Source: JBHOQX01 sp042408595
GTDB taxonomy: Bacteria; Chloroflexota; Chloroflexia; Chloroflexales; Roseiflexaceae
DNA length: 64,000 nt
Assembly: GCA_042408595.1 (NCBI GenBank)
Contig: JBHOQX010000129.1
Span: 1 to 64,000 of the forward strand
Reading direction: 5' to 3'
Part shown: positions 16,345 through 25,401 of the stretch, in pieces
Position numbering within the stretch: the stretch's first letter is position 1
Layout of the letters: each line of letters opens with the position of its first letter
Program-made: the position numbers and the translations under genes
The notes under the pieces: model-generated
Database searches by the model: none
What the model was told of the DNA's origin: nothing
Seen by the model: only the letters and a program-made list of their open reading frames with translations

Positions 16345-17058
16345 TCAGGATCGCTGGGGCACCGCGGCACCTTGCTTCACGCAGCGCGTGGCATAGGAAT
16401 CGCAGTGCGCCTGCAGCACACACGCCTGGCAGCGCGGCCCGCCCCACACGCACACCCGCTGGCCGTGGCGCAGCATGTTCAGGTGGAAATTCCAGAGCAC
16501 GTCGGCGTCGCGCGGGAGCAGCGCGGCGAGCGCGGTGTGCGCCTGCTCGGCGGTGACGCGCGGCCCGATCAACCCCAGACGCTGGCTGACGCGGTGGACG
16601 TGGGTATCGACCGGGAGCACCGGCTTGTGGAAGCAGAACAGCAGCACCAGCGACGCGGTCTTCGGGCCGACGCCTGGTAGCGACGTGAGCCAGGCCAGCG
16701 CTGCATCATCCGGCATGTCGGCCAGAAAGCTGATATCGAGCGAGCCACGCTCGTCGCTGATCCGCTGGAGCACCGCCTTGATCCGCGGCGCCTTCAGTTC
16801 GGGCCAGTTTGCCGGCGCGATCGCCGCCTCGATCTCTTCGACGGGCGCGTCGCGGATAGCTTCCCAGCTCCCGAATTGTTCCCAGAGCTGCGTAAAGGCT
16901 TGCTTTTCGTTCGCGCCGGTTGTCCGGTGCGAGAGGATCGTCGAGATCAGCTCGTGCAGCGGCTGGCGGCGCGGCGCCCACGGGCGGATGCCGTAGACTT
17001 CGCCCAACAAACGGTAGACGATCTGCGCGCGATCGGTGAGCGATTCCTGCGGCGCCAT
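16345..17058 (-). CDS. nth: Endonuclease III (DNA glycosylase/AP lyase)
   Basis: 237 residues from ATG 17058 with GGAG about 6 bases upstream. The helix-hairpin-helix LPGVGPKTASLVL carries the catalytic Lys, and VDTHVHRVSQRLGL the catalytic Asp. The C-terminus has the [4Fe-4S] motif C-x6-C-x2-C-x5-C in CVWGGPRCQACVLQAHC, exactly the canonical spacing. It removes oxidised pyrimidines in base excision repair. It lies between the AIM24-like gene (93-base gap) and rluB (143-base gap) on the same strand. Confidence 0.95.
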   Translation of the reverse strand: MAPQESLTDRAQIVYRLLGEVYGIRPWAPRRQPLHELISTILSHRTTGANEKQAFTQLWEQFGSWEAIRDAPVEEIEAAIAPANWPELKAPRIKAVLQRISDERGSLDISFLADMPDDAALAWLTSLPGVGPKTASLVLLFCFHKPVLPVDTHVHRVSQRLGLIGPRVTAEQAHTALAALLPRDADVLWNFHLNMLRHGQRVCVWGGPRCQACVLQAHCDSYATRCVKQGAAVPQRS

Positions 17059-17151
17059 AACGCTCTCCTGCCCGCAATGCACGGGAGCCCACGGGCTGGC
17101 ACGGGGCAAGTTTCGTGCCGGGCATGGCGGCAGGCCGCGCATGCTGACGTA

Positions 17152-17985
17152 TCACTCGTTGAACAGGCTGCCCAAGTTGAACCCGCCGCTGTTGCCGCCG
17201 CCGCTCCCGCTCGCCCCCGAGGGTAGGTACTTCCCGATCGCTCGCGCTAGGTTCATCATCGGCATCGTTTGCAGCCACACGCGCCCCGGTCCACGCACCG
17301 TGGAAAGGAACAGTCCCTCGCCGCCGAAGAGGATATTCTTGAAGCCGCGCATGACTTCGATGTCATAACCGACGGTTGGTTCAAACATGGCGACGTTGCC
17401 GGTATCGACCCGCAGGGTTTGCCCCGCATCGAGTGTGTACTCCACCACCTCGCCGTCCAGGCTGACAAAGACGACCCCCGGCCCGGTGAAGCGCTGCAGA
17501 ATGAATCCTTCGCCGCCAAAGAAACCAGTGCCGAGCTTGCGGTTAAAGAAGACGTCGGTCTGCACGGTCTTTTCGGCGCACAGGAAAGCGTCCTTCTGGG
17601 CGATGATCTGCTGGCCCGCTGCGAGGTGGATCGGGACAATCTTGCCAGGAAAATCCGCGGCGAACGCGACCGTCCCTTTGCCGCTTTGACTGGTATACTC
17701 GACGAAGAACAGCGACTCGCCGCTGATCGCGCGCTTGAGCATGCCGCCCAGGCCGCCGCCGCGCCCGGTGGTCTCCATCAGGATGTTCGCGCTCATCCAC
17801 GCCATCGCGCCGCTTTCGGAGAAGACCGTTTCGCCGGGGTCGAGTTCAAGGATCGCTGCCTGCAGGGTCGTCCCAATGATCGCGTACTCCATACCGGTTT
17901 GGCCCTGCCCACGAGTCACCACCGTCGGACTAGGCAGGTCGATCCGCTGACCGGCGCGTGTTTGCCATCCATATGCTTCGGACAT
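17152..17985 (-). CDS. TIGR00266/AIM24 family protein
   Basis: 277 residues. EYAIIGTTLQAAILELDPGETVFSESGAMAWM, GGLGGMLKRAISGESLFF, GFFGGEGFILQRFTGPG and GRVWLQTM match the AIM24/TIGR00266 beta-rich trimeric fold. The function is unknown in bacteria; the mitochondrial relative affects inner-membrane organisation. The C-terminal Gly/Ser-rich segment ending GGFNLGSLFNE is usual for the family. A Shine-Dalgarno (GGAG) is just upstream of ATG 17985. Confidence 0.9.
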   Translation of the reverse strand: MSEAYGWQTRAGQRIDLPSPTVVTRGQGQTGMEYAIIGTTLQAAILELDPGETVFSESGAMAWMSANILMETTGRGGGLGGMLKRAISGESLFFVEYTSQSGKGTVAFAADFPGKIVPIHLAAGQQIIAQKDAFLCAEKTVQTDVFFNRKLGTGFFGGEGFILQRFTGPGVVFVSLDGEVVEYTLDAGQTLRVDTGNVAMFEPTVGYDIEVMRGFKNILFGGEGLFLSTVRGPGRVWLQTMPMMNLARAIGKYLPSGASGSGGGNSGGFNLGSLFNE

Positions 17986-18183
17986 TGGCGTATCTCCTGT
18001 GGCACGTGCAAGTCTGGCACCGCACTACCTGCAGAACTGCTATCGCTGCCTTTCTCACGCAGCATGCGCTTGGTCACCAACGACGCACGATAGGGGCTGG
18101 TGGCGGCGCAGCATCTGTGGGCCGTCATCTTCCAGCCTCGCTCGCAGCGTTATAGATACTACGAGCAGCGGCGGCCCAGGTTT

Positions 18184-18354
18184 CAGAAGCTGTCGGCACC
18201 GGGGAGGTATGGCGGGCGCAGCCCACCGTGATTCCCGGGCTTCCGCCGCGCGGTCGGCGGCACAGCCCCCCCCCCCGCGGCGGGGGAGGACGGCGTCTGG
18301 GGGACGGCACCCCCCAACACCCTCGCTGAGCGCCTGTCAGAGCGCCTCTCAGCG
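18184..18354 (-). repeat. Family A palindromic element, copy A3
   Basis: Read on the minus strand it follows copy A1: GGGTGTTGGGGGGTGCC, CCGCGCGGCGGAAGCCCGGGAATC, GGTGGGCTGCGCCCGCC, CCTCCCCGGTGC and the end GACAGCTTCTG. It contains a run of 11 C residues (18266-18276). It occupies the centre of the 451-base gap between the AIM24 gene and the end of rho; nothing else was recognised in that gap. Confidence 0.65.
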
Positions 18355-18436
18355 ATACAGCGAAACACGCCACACACCGCCCTGGGTACCCGCTACACCC
18401 AGGCCGGGCCGGCCGGCGATGGCGGCCGATGGCGGC

Positions 18437-19858
18437 CTACCCCGATTTGCTCAACGTCGCCAGGAACTCCGCGTTGTTGCGCGTCTTGGCCATCCGGGTA
18501 GCGACCAGCTCGGTGCCTTCGTTCTCGCCGAGCATGCTGACCATGCGGCGGAGCGTCCACACCTGGCGCAGCGTCTCCGGTCCAAGCAGCAATTCCTCAC
18601 GCCGGGTGCCGGAGCGGGTGATATCGATCGCCGGGAAGATACGCTTCTCGGCCAGCTTGCGGTCGAGGTGCAGCTCCATATTGCCGGTGCCCTTGAATTC
18701 CTCGTAGATCACGTCATCCATGCGGCTGCCGGTGTCCACCAGGCAGGTCGCGATGATCGTGAGCGAGCCACCGTTCTCGATATTGCGCGCCGCGCCGAAG
18801 AAGCGCTTGGGCGGGTAGAGCGCCACCGGGTCGATACCACCGGAGAGCGTGCGCCCGCTCGGCGGCATATCCAGATTGTAGGCGCGCGCCAGGCGGGTGA
18901 TCGAGTCCATCAGGATGATCACGTCCAGCCCGCCCTCGACCAGACGCTTCGCCCGTTCGAGCGTCATCTCGGCGACTTTGGTATGATCCTCTACCGGCTC
19001 ATCGAAGGTCGATGAGATCACCTCGCCCTTGACCGACCGGCGCATATCCGTCACCTCTTCCGGACGCTCGCCGATCAGCAGCACCATCAGATGCACCTCC
19101 GGGTAGTTGGTGGTCAGGCCGTTGGCGATCGCCTTGAGCAGCATCGTCTTGCCGGCTTTCGGCGGCGAGACGATCAGCCCGCGCTGGCCGCGCCCGATCG
19201 GCGCGACCAGATCGACCAGGCGGGTAGGCAGGACGTGCGGCTCGGTCTCCAGCTTGTACTGCTCGTTCGGGAAGATCGGTGTGAGCTGGTCGAATGACGG
19301 GCGCTTGCGCGCCGTCTCCGGGTCCATGCCGTTGATCAACTCGACGCGCAGCAACGAGTAGTAGCGCTCGTTCTCCTTCGGCGGGCGCACCTGCCCCCAG
19401 ACCCGGTCGCCGGTGCGCAGGCCGAAGCGCCGAATCTGCGATTGCGAGACGTACACGTCGTTCGGGCCGGGGAGCATGCGGTCGCTCCGTAAGAAGCCGA
19501 AGCCATCGGAGACGATATCGAGAATGCCGTCGCTGAAGACGTGGCCGGCTTCTTCCGTCTGGGCCTGGAGCAGTTTGAAGATCAAATCCTGCTTCTTGAG
19601 GCCGCTGATGCCCGGCAGATCGGCTTTTCTCGCCAGTTCGCGCAGGTCGGCAAGGCTCATCTCGTCGAGCTCAGCGGCATTAAAGCTGGGGCGTGAGTCG
19701 CGGTTCTCGCGCGGTTCGGCACGGTTCTCGCGCACCTCGCGCGGCGCCTCGACCTGAGCCTCGTGTGCTTCGACGCGGCTCTCGCGCGGCTCGCCGTTCT
19801 CCGGCGCCGCGCTCCCGTTGATAGGAGGGGGGGTGTTTTTGGTTCGAATTCGTGGCAC
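18437..19858 (-). CDS. rho: Transcription termination factor Rho
   Basis: 473 residues from GTG 19858, chosen because GAGGAG is exactly 6 bases upstream. Residues 1-62 are a charged low-complexity extension rich in Arg/Glu; Rho_N helix domain about 67-105; cold-shock-like RNA-binding domain about 107-180 with DGFGFLRSDRMLPGPNDVYVS; then the hexameric ATPase with Walker A SPPKAGKT (231-238), MVLLIGERPEEVTDM and the Q/R-loops. It terminates transcription by translocating along RNA. The leader is unusually long (see the leader entry). Confidence 0.97.
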   Translation of the reverse strand: MPRIRTKNTPPPINGSAAPENGEPRESRVEAHEAQVEAPREVRENRAEPRENRDSRPSFNAAELDEMSLADLRELARKADLPGISGLKKQDLIFKLLQAQTEEAGHVFSDGILDIVSDGFGFLRSDRMLPGPNDVYVSQSQIRRFGLRTGDRVWGQVRPPKENERYYSLLRVELINGMDPETARKRPSFDQLTPIFPNEQYKLETEPHVLPTRLVDLVAPIGRGQRGLIVSPPKAGKTMLLKAIANGLTTNYPEVHLMVLLIGERPEEVTDMRRSVKGEVISSTFDEPVEDHTKVAEMTLERAKRLVEGGLDVIILMDSITRLARAYNLDMPPSGRTLSGGIDPVALYPPKRFFGAARNIENGGSLTIIATCLVDTGSRMDDVIYEEFKGTGNMELHLDRKLAEKRIFPAIDITRSGTRREELLLGPETLRQVWTLRRMVSMLGENEGTELVATRMAKTRNNAEFLATLSKSG

Positions 19859-20197
19859 GACTAACTCCTCGCCGGCGCAGTCCGCCGGCCACAAGATGCG
19901 AAATTAATGGATTGCAATACGAAACATGACCGACAACGAAACGAATCCCGCACTGGAGGGGCCTTACGGAGCGGCAGAACGAACCATGCCGGAACTACAA
20001 ACATCAACTGGCTGCGCCCAACAGCCTGAGACCGAGGACAGAACCACCCGCGAGGTTCGGCTCAGCAGCGTCGTTGCAAATGTGCGGGACGGCAAACTCG
20101 CCAGGGCGCAGCCAGGGGGATTTTCCTTCGCGATAGTACGGGGTTGTACTATTGGTTGCGCTTGATGCGACACAAACCAAAGCGGCACTGTCTCGCT
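19859..20197 (-). promoter_or_regulatory. Long rho leader with two hairpins
   Basis: About 340 bases separate the predicted transcription start from the GTG of rho. GCCGGCG/CGCCGGC with a 5-base loop (19871-19889) sits immediately upstream of the GAGGAG ribosome binding site, and ATAGTAC/GTACTAT (20133-20152) lies near the 5' end. No ORF with good features was found in the leader. Autogenous control of rho through its leader is known in other bacteria; here it is an inference from length and structure. Confidence 0.55.
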
Positions 20198-20203
20198 GCG
20201 TAC

Positions 20204-20232
20204 ATTTTACCACATGTGTCAAGGGATTTCAA
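20204..20232 (-). promoter_or_regulatory. Promoter of rho
   Basis: Minus strand TTGAAA (20227-20232), 17-base spacer, TAAAAT (20204-20209), with TGG ahead of the -10 as an extended element. Confidence 0.7.
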
Positions 20233-20239
20233 CTGGCGA

Positions 20240-20390
20240 GAAGCGGCGGACGGCGGGCGCTGAACGGCGGGTGACAGACGAACGCATGCCGGGCCACGGT
20301 CACGATCGGATGATTGGTGTATGGCCTCTGTTCGTCCGCCGTCCGTCGTCCGTGGATGATGGACGGTCAGATCGCTCGTGCATCACGCAG
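20240..20390. repeat. GGACGG-type degenerate repeats between manC and rho promoter
   Basis: GCGGACGGCGGGCGCTGAACGG near 20245 and GTCCGCCGTCCGTCGTCCG near 20335 are opposite-strand versions of the GGACGA repeat seen in other spacers. The rest of this 184-base spacer shows nothing recognisable. Confidence 0.55.
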
Positions 20391-20416
20391 CATTCGGCAC
20401 TGCTCATGATCGGCCC

Positions 20417-22915
20417 CTATTGCAGCCCCATCACCAGATTGCCGTATTTCTCCGCCAGTGCACGGGCGTGGTCGTCGCTGCCGCCCTCGGCGTAGATGTG
20501 GAAGAAGGGCCCATCGGGATCTGGCAGGATCAGCACCCATTCCTCGCCCAGGTCGATTTTGATACCGTCGATCTGCGTCAGCCGCCGCTCGTGATACTGC
20601 TGGTTCAGGATGCGCATGACTTTGCCTTTATGCTCCCAACGGCACGCCACACGCATCTGGCTCATGTGGTAGCGCGGCAGTTCCCGGATGATCGTCGAGA
20701 GTTGTGTGCCGCAGAGCGTCAGCAACTCCATAATCTTCACGATCGCAAACAGCCCGTCCGCGATCGGGTAGAAGCTCGGGAAAATATAGTTCCCGCCGCC
20801 ATCGCCGAGCAGCAGCAGGTCGCGGTTGGCCGCAGCAGTGTGCATAAGCGCGGAGAGCGTCGCGCGGGTGCGGATGATCGTGCCGCCGTAGCGCTCGGCG
20901 ATCTGCTCGAACGCGCGCGGCGCGGTGACGGGCACCGCGACCGTCCCGCCGCCGTGGACATCCATCGCCAGCGCGGTGAGCGCCGCCAGCGCCTGCATCC
21001 CTGGCAGCCGCCGCCCGGTGTCATCCACCAGATAGAAGCGCTCGCCGCCGCTGTCGATCCGCACGCCCAGGCCGGCACCGAGCACCGGCGTGATCCGCGC
21101 CAGCCGGTCCATCGCGTCTTCGAACTCCGCCGGCTGCTGGAACAGCCGGCTGTCGTCCAGGTTCGCGTTCAGTTCGACGACATCCACATCCAGGCGGCGC
21201 AGGATATTCGTCAGCACATGCGAGACAATCGCGTGGCCGTAGTCCACCACCAGCTTGCAGTCCCGGGCGATACCGGGCAGCGCGTCGGAGCGCAGCGCGC
21301 GGAAGAAGGCGTCGGTATAGGTCTTCTCGATATTCTCGGCATCGGTGATCCGCCCGATCTCGTCCAGGTACACCCGCCGGTAATCTTCGCGGAAGAACAC
21401 CCCCTCGATCTTGCGCTCGGTCGCCGTGTCGATATCCAGGCCGTCGGCGTCGAAGAACTTGATGTCCACCACGCGGTTGTCCTGCGGCGACAGGCGCAGG
21501 TGGATGCCGCCCGCTGCGCCGAAGGCTTTGGTGACGAAGCGCGCCACCGGCAGCGGCGTGCTGTGCAGTTCCAGGACGTTGATCCCCGCCGATGGCAGGC
21601 CAGCGATCATCGCCCGCTTGAGCATGCGTGAGGAGTAGTGCGCGTCGCGGTTCATCGTGACCGCCGCGCCGCGCGGCAGCACCGCGCCGAATGCCGCGCC
21701 GAGCTTTGCGCAGAACTCCGGCGTCAGGTCGATGTTCACCAGGCCGGAGATGCCGTTCCGACCGAAGAGCACTCGCCGCCCCTGCGAACCCCAGATGATG
21801 CTGGAGCTGATCGTCGCGCCTTCGTCGATCTCCTTGCTTGGCCAGATTTTTACATTCGCGCCGATCACCGCGCCGGAGTTGACGATCGTCTGATCGCCGA
21901 CTACGACCCCCTCGAACAGCACGGCGCGGCTCTTGATGTTGCACTGCCGCAGGACGATCGCCCCCCGCAGCTCGGCACGCTCGCCGATGTACGAGTTGCG
22001 CCAGATGACCGATCGATCGACCGTCGCTCGGGTGTCGATGATCGTGTAATCGCGAATCGCCGAGGGGCCGTGGACAATCGCCCCTTCCTTGATCTTCACG
22101 CCGTGGCCGAGAAAGATCGGCCCGACGATCTCGGCTGTCTGGTCGATATCGGCGTCGCCCTCTACCCAGATCTCGTCACGGATATTGACACCAACGCGTG
22201 GCAGATCGACCTTGCCGGACATGTAATCGCGGCTGGCACGCATATACTCCTCGATTGTGCCGATATCCGTCCAATACCCGTCAGCGATGTAGCCTACCAG
22301 CCGATCTCGTCCATTCAGCATGGCTGGAAAGACATCCTTCGACCAGTCAGTATATTTTCCGGGTTTGATGTAATCAAAAACCGCCGGATCGAGCACGTAA
22401 ATGCCCGTATTGACAGTATCCGAAAAAACTTCACCCCAACTCGGTTTTTCGACAAACTTACTGACAAATCCATCCTCATCGACGATAATTACACCGTATT
22501 CCAGCGGGTTTGGTACGCGTGTAAGGGTAAGGGTCGCTGCGGCTTCACGCGCCTTGTGATGGGCGATAATGCGTGTCAAATCGAAGTCCGTCACTGCATC
22601 GCCGGAGATAACAAGGAATGGCTCGGTAAGCATACCCGACGCGTTGCGCACGCTCCCAGCGGTGCCGAGTGGCTGCTCCTCGACAGAGTATTCAATATGG
22701 ACGCCGAACGCCGATCCATCGCCGAAGTGATCCTGAATCACATTCGCGAGATACTGTACGGTGATGATGATATCGGTGATGCCGTGGCGTTTCAGCAACT
22801 CGATAATATGCGCGATCACCGGCCGATCGACCAGCGGCACCATCGGCTTTGGGCGGTTGATCGTGAGCGGGCGCAGGCGCGAACCTTCGCCCCCGGCCAT
22901 GACGACTGCTTTCAT
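20417..22915 (-). CDS. Mannose-1-phosphate guanylyltransferase-type nucleotidyltransferase fused to a phosphohexomutase-like domain
   Basis: 832 residues from ATG 22915 (GAGGGAG 8 bases upstream). Residues 1-235 are a nucleotidyltransferase with MAGGEGSRLRPLTINRPKP, EQPLGTAGSVRN, VISGDAVTDFDL and GYWTDIGTIEEY; about 245-380 a left-handed beta-helix of hexapeptide repeats; 385-832 a phosphohexomutase fold with KRAMIAGLPSAGINV, GGIHLRLSPQDN and DGLFAIVKIMELL. The mutase part lacks the phosphoserine TASHNP loop, the DxDxDR metal loop and the ExSGH sugar loop, as in other long actinobacterial and cyanobacterial relatives. It makes GDP-mannose or another NDP-sugar for envelope polymers or glycosides. 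Confidence 0.88.
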   Translation of the reverse strand: MKAVVMAGGEGSRLRPLTINRPKPMVPLVDRPVIAHIIELLKRHGITDIIITVQYLANVIQDHFGDGSAFGVHIEYSVEEQPLGTAGSVRNASGMLTEPFLVISGDAVTDFDLTRIIAHHKAREAAATLTLTRVPNPLEYGVIIVDEDGFVSKFVEKPSWGEVFSDTVNTGIYVLDPAVFDYIKPGKYTDWSKDVFPAMLNGRDRLVGYIADGYWTDIGTIEEYMRASRDYMSGKVDLPRVGVNIRDEIWVEGDADIDQTAEIVGPIFLGHGVKIKEGAIVHGPSAIRDYTIIDTRATVDRSVIWRNSYIGERAELRGAIVLRQCNIKSRAVLFEGVVVGDQTIVNSGAVIGANVKIWPSKEIDEGATISSSIIWGSQGRRVLFGRNGISGLVNIDLTPEFCAKLGAAFGAVLPRGAAVTMNRDAHYSSRMLKRAMIAGLPSAGINVLELHSTPLPVARFVTKAFGAAGGIHLRLSPQDNRVVDIKFFDADGLDIDTATERKIEGVFFREDYRRVYLDEIGRITDAENIEKTYTDAFFRALRSDALPGIARDCKLVVDYGHAIVSHVLTNILRRLDVDVVELNANLDDSRLFQQPAEFEDAMDRLARITPVLGAGLGVRIDSGGERFYLVDDTGRRLPGMQALAALTALAMDVHGGGTVAVPVTAPRAFEQIAERYGGTIIRTRATLSALMHTAAANRDLLLLGDGGGNYIFPSFYPIADGLFAIVKIMELLTLCGTQLSTIIRELPRYHMSQMRVACRWEHKGKVMRILNQQYHERRLTQIDGIKIDLGEEWVLILPDPDGPFFHIYAEGGSDDHARALAEKYGNLVMGLQ

Positions 22916-22969
22916 CGGCGCGGCTCCCTCGTCGGCGGCGACGACTGCGCGGGACAGGGTGGGCGATTC

Positions 22970-22998
22970 AGTATAGCACGCGGTGGGGCGATTCGGAA
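22970..22998 (-). promoter_or_regulatory. Possible promoter of the ManC-type gene
   Basis: TATACT on the minus strand (22970-22975), with a weak TTCCGA at the -35 distance (22993-22998). It is 55 bases upstream of the start codon. Confidence 0.4.
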
Positions 22999-23169
22999 GA
23001 GAGCGACCGGGCATGATCGCTGATGCATGGAGAACCACGCGCGCCTATTTCGTGGTAGAGTCATACCATCGACGACGGAAGACGGTCGATGGTGGAAGAT
23101 CGGCACGATGTGACGATGCCAAGCTGTGGCTTGCGCTCCTGTTCCCTTGTTCCGGGGTTCTCTCGTCGT

Positions 23170-24279
23170 ATGAAACTCCTCACCATCGACATCGGCACCG
23201 GTACGCAGGACATCCTGCTCTTTGACAGCGGCGGGCCGGTGGAGAACAGCCCGCAGCTGATCATGCCCTCGCCGACGCAGATCGTCGCTGAGCAGGTGCG
23301 CCGCGCCACCGCTGCGCGCCGCGCGATCGTGCTCACCGGCGCGCTGATGGGCGGCGGGCCATGCGCCTGGGCGGTCGAGGATCACCTGCGCGCCGGGCTG
23401 CCGGCCTACGCCACGCCCGATGCCGCGCGTACCTTCAACGACGACCTGGAGTGGGTGCAGCGCGCGATGGGCGTGCGGCTGGTGTCGGAGGACGAGATCG
23501 CCGCCCTGGCTGACGCCGAGCGGATCGTGATGGGCGACATCGATCTCGCGGCGATCCATGCCGCGCTGGCACAATTCGGTGTCGCGCCGGAGTACGACGG
23601 GGTGGCGCTGGCGGTCTTCGACCACGGCGATGCGCCGCCGGGCGTGAGCGATCGGGCGTTTCGCTTCGACTATCTGGCGGAGCGCTTCTCGACCGGGCGC
23701 GGCCTGCTGGCGCTCGGCTTTCGCCGCGCGCAGATCCCGCCGGCGATGACGCGGCTGCGCGCCGCTGCCGCGCTGGTGCCCGACGGCATGCCGCTGCTGG
23801 CGATGGACACCGCGCCGGCCGCCGTGCTCGGCGCGCTCGACGACCCGCTGGTCGCCGCGCAGGCCGACCTGCTGGTGGCCAACGTCGGCAACTTCCACTG
23901 CCTGGCGTTTCATCTGGTGGACGGGATGGTGGCCGGCTGTTTCGAGCATCATACGGGGGAGCTGAAGCCAGGCCAGCTCGAAACGCTGCTGCGACGCCTG
24001 GGCGAGGGAGCGATCACCAACGCCGAAGTCTTTGACAGCATGGGCCACGGCGCGCTGGTGCTGCGCCCGACCCCTGGCGCGCGGCCGTTCCTGGCCGTCA
24101 CCGGGCCGCGCCGGGCGCTGCTGCGGCACGCGGTGCTCTGGGCGGAGACAGCGGCCCGCTCCTACATGGCCGTGCCCCACGGCGACATGATGCTGGCGGG
24201 GTGCTTCGGGCTGCTGCGCGCCTACGCGGCAGCTTTCCCCGACGCGGCGGAGGCGATCACGGCGGCGCTCGACGCGTGA
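23170..24279 (+). CDS. DUF1786 family protein (ASKHA-like)
   Basis: 369 residues. The N-terminus LTIDIGTGTQDILLFD looks like the phosphate-1 loop of the actin/sugar-kinase/Hsp70 fold. TGALMGGGPCAWAVEDHL, GDIDLAAI and ANVGNFHCLAFHLVDGMVAGCFEHHTGEL are the conserved DUF1786 blocks; the second half repeats a DIG-like turn in MDTAPAAVLGAL. Entries of this family are often mislabelled as pyruvate formate-lyase activating enzymes, but there is no CxxxCxxC radical-SAM motif. Function unknown. The start is the first Met before the conserved region; a weak Shine-Dalgarno only. It is convergent with the amidohydrolase. Confidence 0.82.
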   Translation: MKLLTIDIGTGTQDILLFDSGGPVENSPQLIMPSPTQIVAEQVRRATAARRAIVLTGALMGGGPCAWAVEDHLRAGLPAYATPDAARTFNDDLEWVQRAMGVRLVSEDEIAALADAERIVMGDIDLAAIHAALAQFGVAPEYDGVALAVFDHGDAPPGVSDRAFRFDYLAERFSTGRGLLALGFRRAQIPPAMTRLRAAAALVPDGMPLLAMDTAPAAVLGALDDPLVAAQADLLVANVGNFHCLAFHLVDGMVAGCFEHHTGELKPGQLETLLRRLGEGAITNAEVFDSMGHGALVLRPTPGARPFLAVTGPRRALLRHAVLWAETAARSYMAVPHGDMMLAGCFGLLRAYAAAFPDAAEAITAALDA

Positions 24280-24286
24280 GACGGCG

Positions 24287-24310
24287 CGGGCCGGCACATC
24301 GGCCGGCCCG
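24287..24310. terminator. Perfect 9-bp GC hairpin between convergent genes
   Basis: CGGGCCGGC (24287-24295), loop ACATCG, GCCGGCCCG (24302-24310), seven bases after the DUF1786 stop and 87 bases from the amidohydrolase stop. No U-run; it could stop transcription from either side or protect 3' ends. Confidence 0.5.
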
Positions 24311-24396
24311 GACCAACGTCTGCGCGGCATGCTGTCACGTGTGGCCATACCGCATCCGGAAGGCGGCGCGGCACCTCACGTGAGACGGCGATCCAC

Positions 24397-25401
24397 TCAC
24401 GCCGCCAGTCCCAGTTCCTTCTGCTTGGCGCCGATGTCGATCCCGTGCAGCCGGGCCAGGTTCTCGCCGAGGATTTTCTTCTTCGCCTGTTTCGTCAGCG
24501 GGGCGCAGCCGTACCCGGCAACGATATCCTCCGGCATCTCGAACTCCCAGAACGCCTTCAGCGCACCGCGTGGGTGCCAGATCGGCGTCTCGCCGCCGTA
24601 GATGATCTTGTCCTCGCCGCACCAGAACAGCAGCTTGGCCATGTTCTCGGCGAAGACGCGCGGCGAGCGCACCACGAAGTTCACCGTCGCGGCGATCGAG
24701 GCGTACAGGTTCGGGTAGCGCACTAACTGCCAGCAGACCTCGTCGATGAACGGCAGGCCGACGTGGAAGATCACGAAGTTGATCTCCGGGAAGTTGGCCG
24801 CTGCGCCGTCCATATCCCATGTCTGTGTATGCTCGATCGGCTGCGGGCCGAGCGGCACCCCCTTGTGGACGCCGATCAGGTTCACGCCGAGCTTGAGCGC
24901 CTGCTCGAACACCGGAAAGGCCACCCGTGGGTCGTCCATGCGCCACGGGAACGGCTGGCCATAGTCGTAGCGCACATTGTAGAACTTGAACGCCCGTGCG
25001 CCGTACTCCTCGACCTGCAGTTTCATCAAGTCGAGCGCCTTCTTGCCCTCCAACGGGTTGACCGCGCCCCAGAAGATCGCCCGATCAGGGTATTTCTGCG
25101 CCATCTCGGCGCATTTCTCCCATTTGGAGAGGCCGTCCTTGAACAGATCGGTGAGCGGGAGCGGCTGTGCCACGATCATATCGGTTGGGCTCTCGTCGAA
25201 GACCATGCGCGCGATTTCGTCCACGCTCCATTCGCGCATGTACTCTTCGCGGCTGAGCGTCTTCTCACCGGGGGCGTTCAGCACCTGGTGAAAGGCGTAC
25301 AGGTGCTCGATGAACATCTCGCCCGGTTTGCCGTAGGCGTTCGACTTGTCGAAGTTGAAGACGTGGCAGACGCCATCGAACACGAACGCGTCATCGATCA
25401 T
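24397..25401 (-). CDS. Amidohydrolase-2 family metal-dependent hydrolase
   Basis: 334 residues, TIM-barrel of the ACMSD/amidohydrolase-2 group. DGVCHVF near residue 9 stands where the first metal-binding His motif is expected; ARAFKFYNVRYDYG, LIGVHKGVP, NFVIFHVGLPF and a C-terminal YGGETPIWHP follow. The last replaces the usual G(S/T)D of the family by GGE, so the terminal metal or base residue may be Glu. AGGAGG lies 6 bases before ATG. The start codon overlaps the stop of the DUF59 gene by 4 bases (ATGA), implying translational coupling. Substrate unknown; decarboxylase or hydrolase both possible. Confidence 0.85.
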   Translation of the reverse strand: MIDDAFVFDGVCHVFNFDKSNAYGKPGEMFIEHLYAFHQVLNAPGEKTLSREEYMREWSVDEIARMVFDESPTDMIVAQPLPLTDLFKDGLSKWEKCAEMAQKYPDRAIFWGAVNPLEGKKALDLMKLQVEEYGARAFKFYNVRYDYGQPFPWRMDDPRVAFPVFEQALKLGVNLIGVHKGVPLGPQPIEHTQTWDMDGAAANFPEINFVIFHVGLPFIDEVCWQLVRYPNLYASIAATVNFVVRSPRVFAENMAKLLFWCGEDKIIYGGETPIWHPRGALKAFWEFEMPEDIVAGYGCAPLTKQAKKKILGENLARLHGIDIGAKQKELGLAA

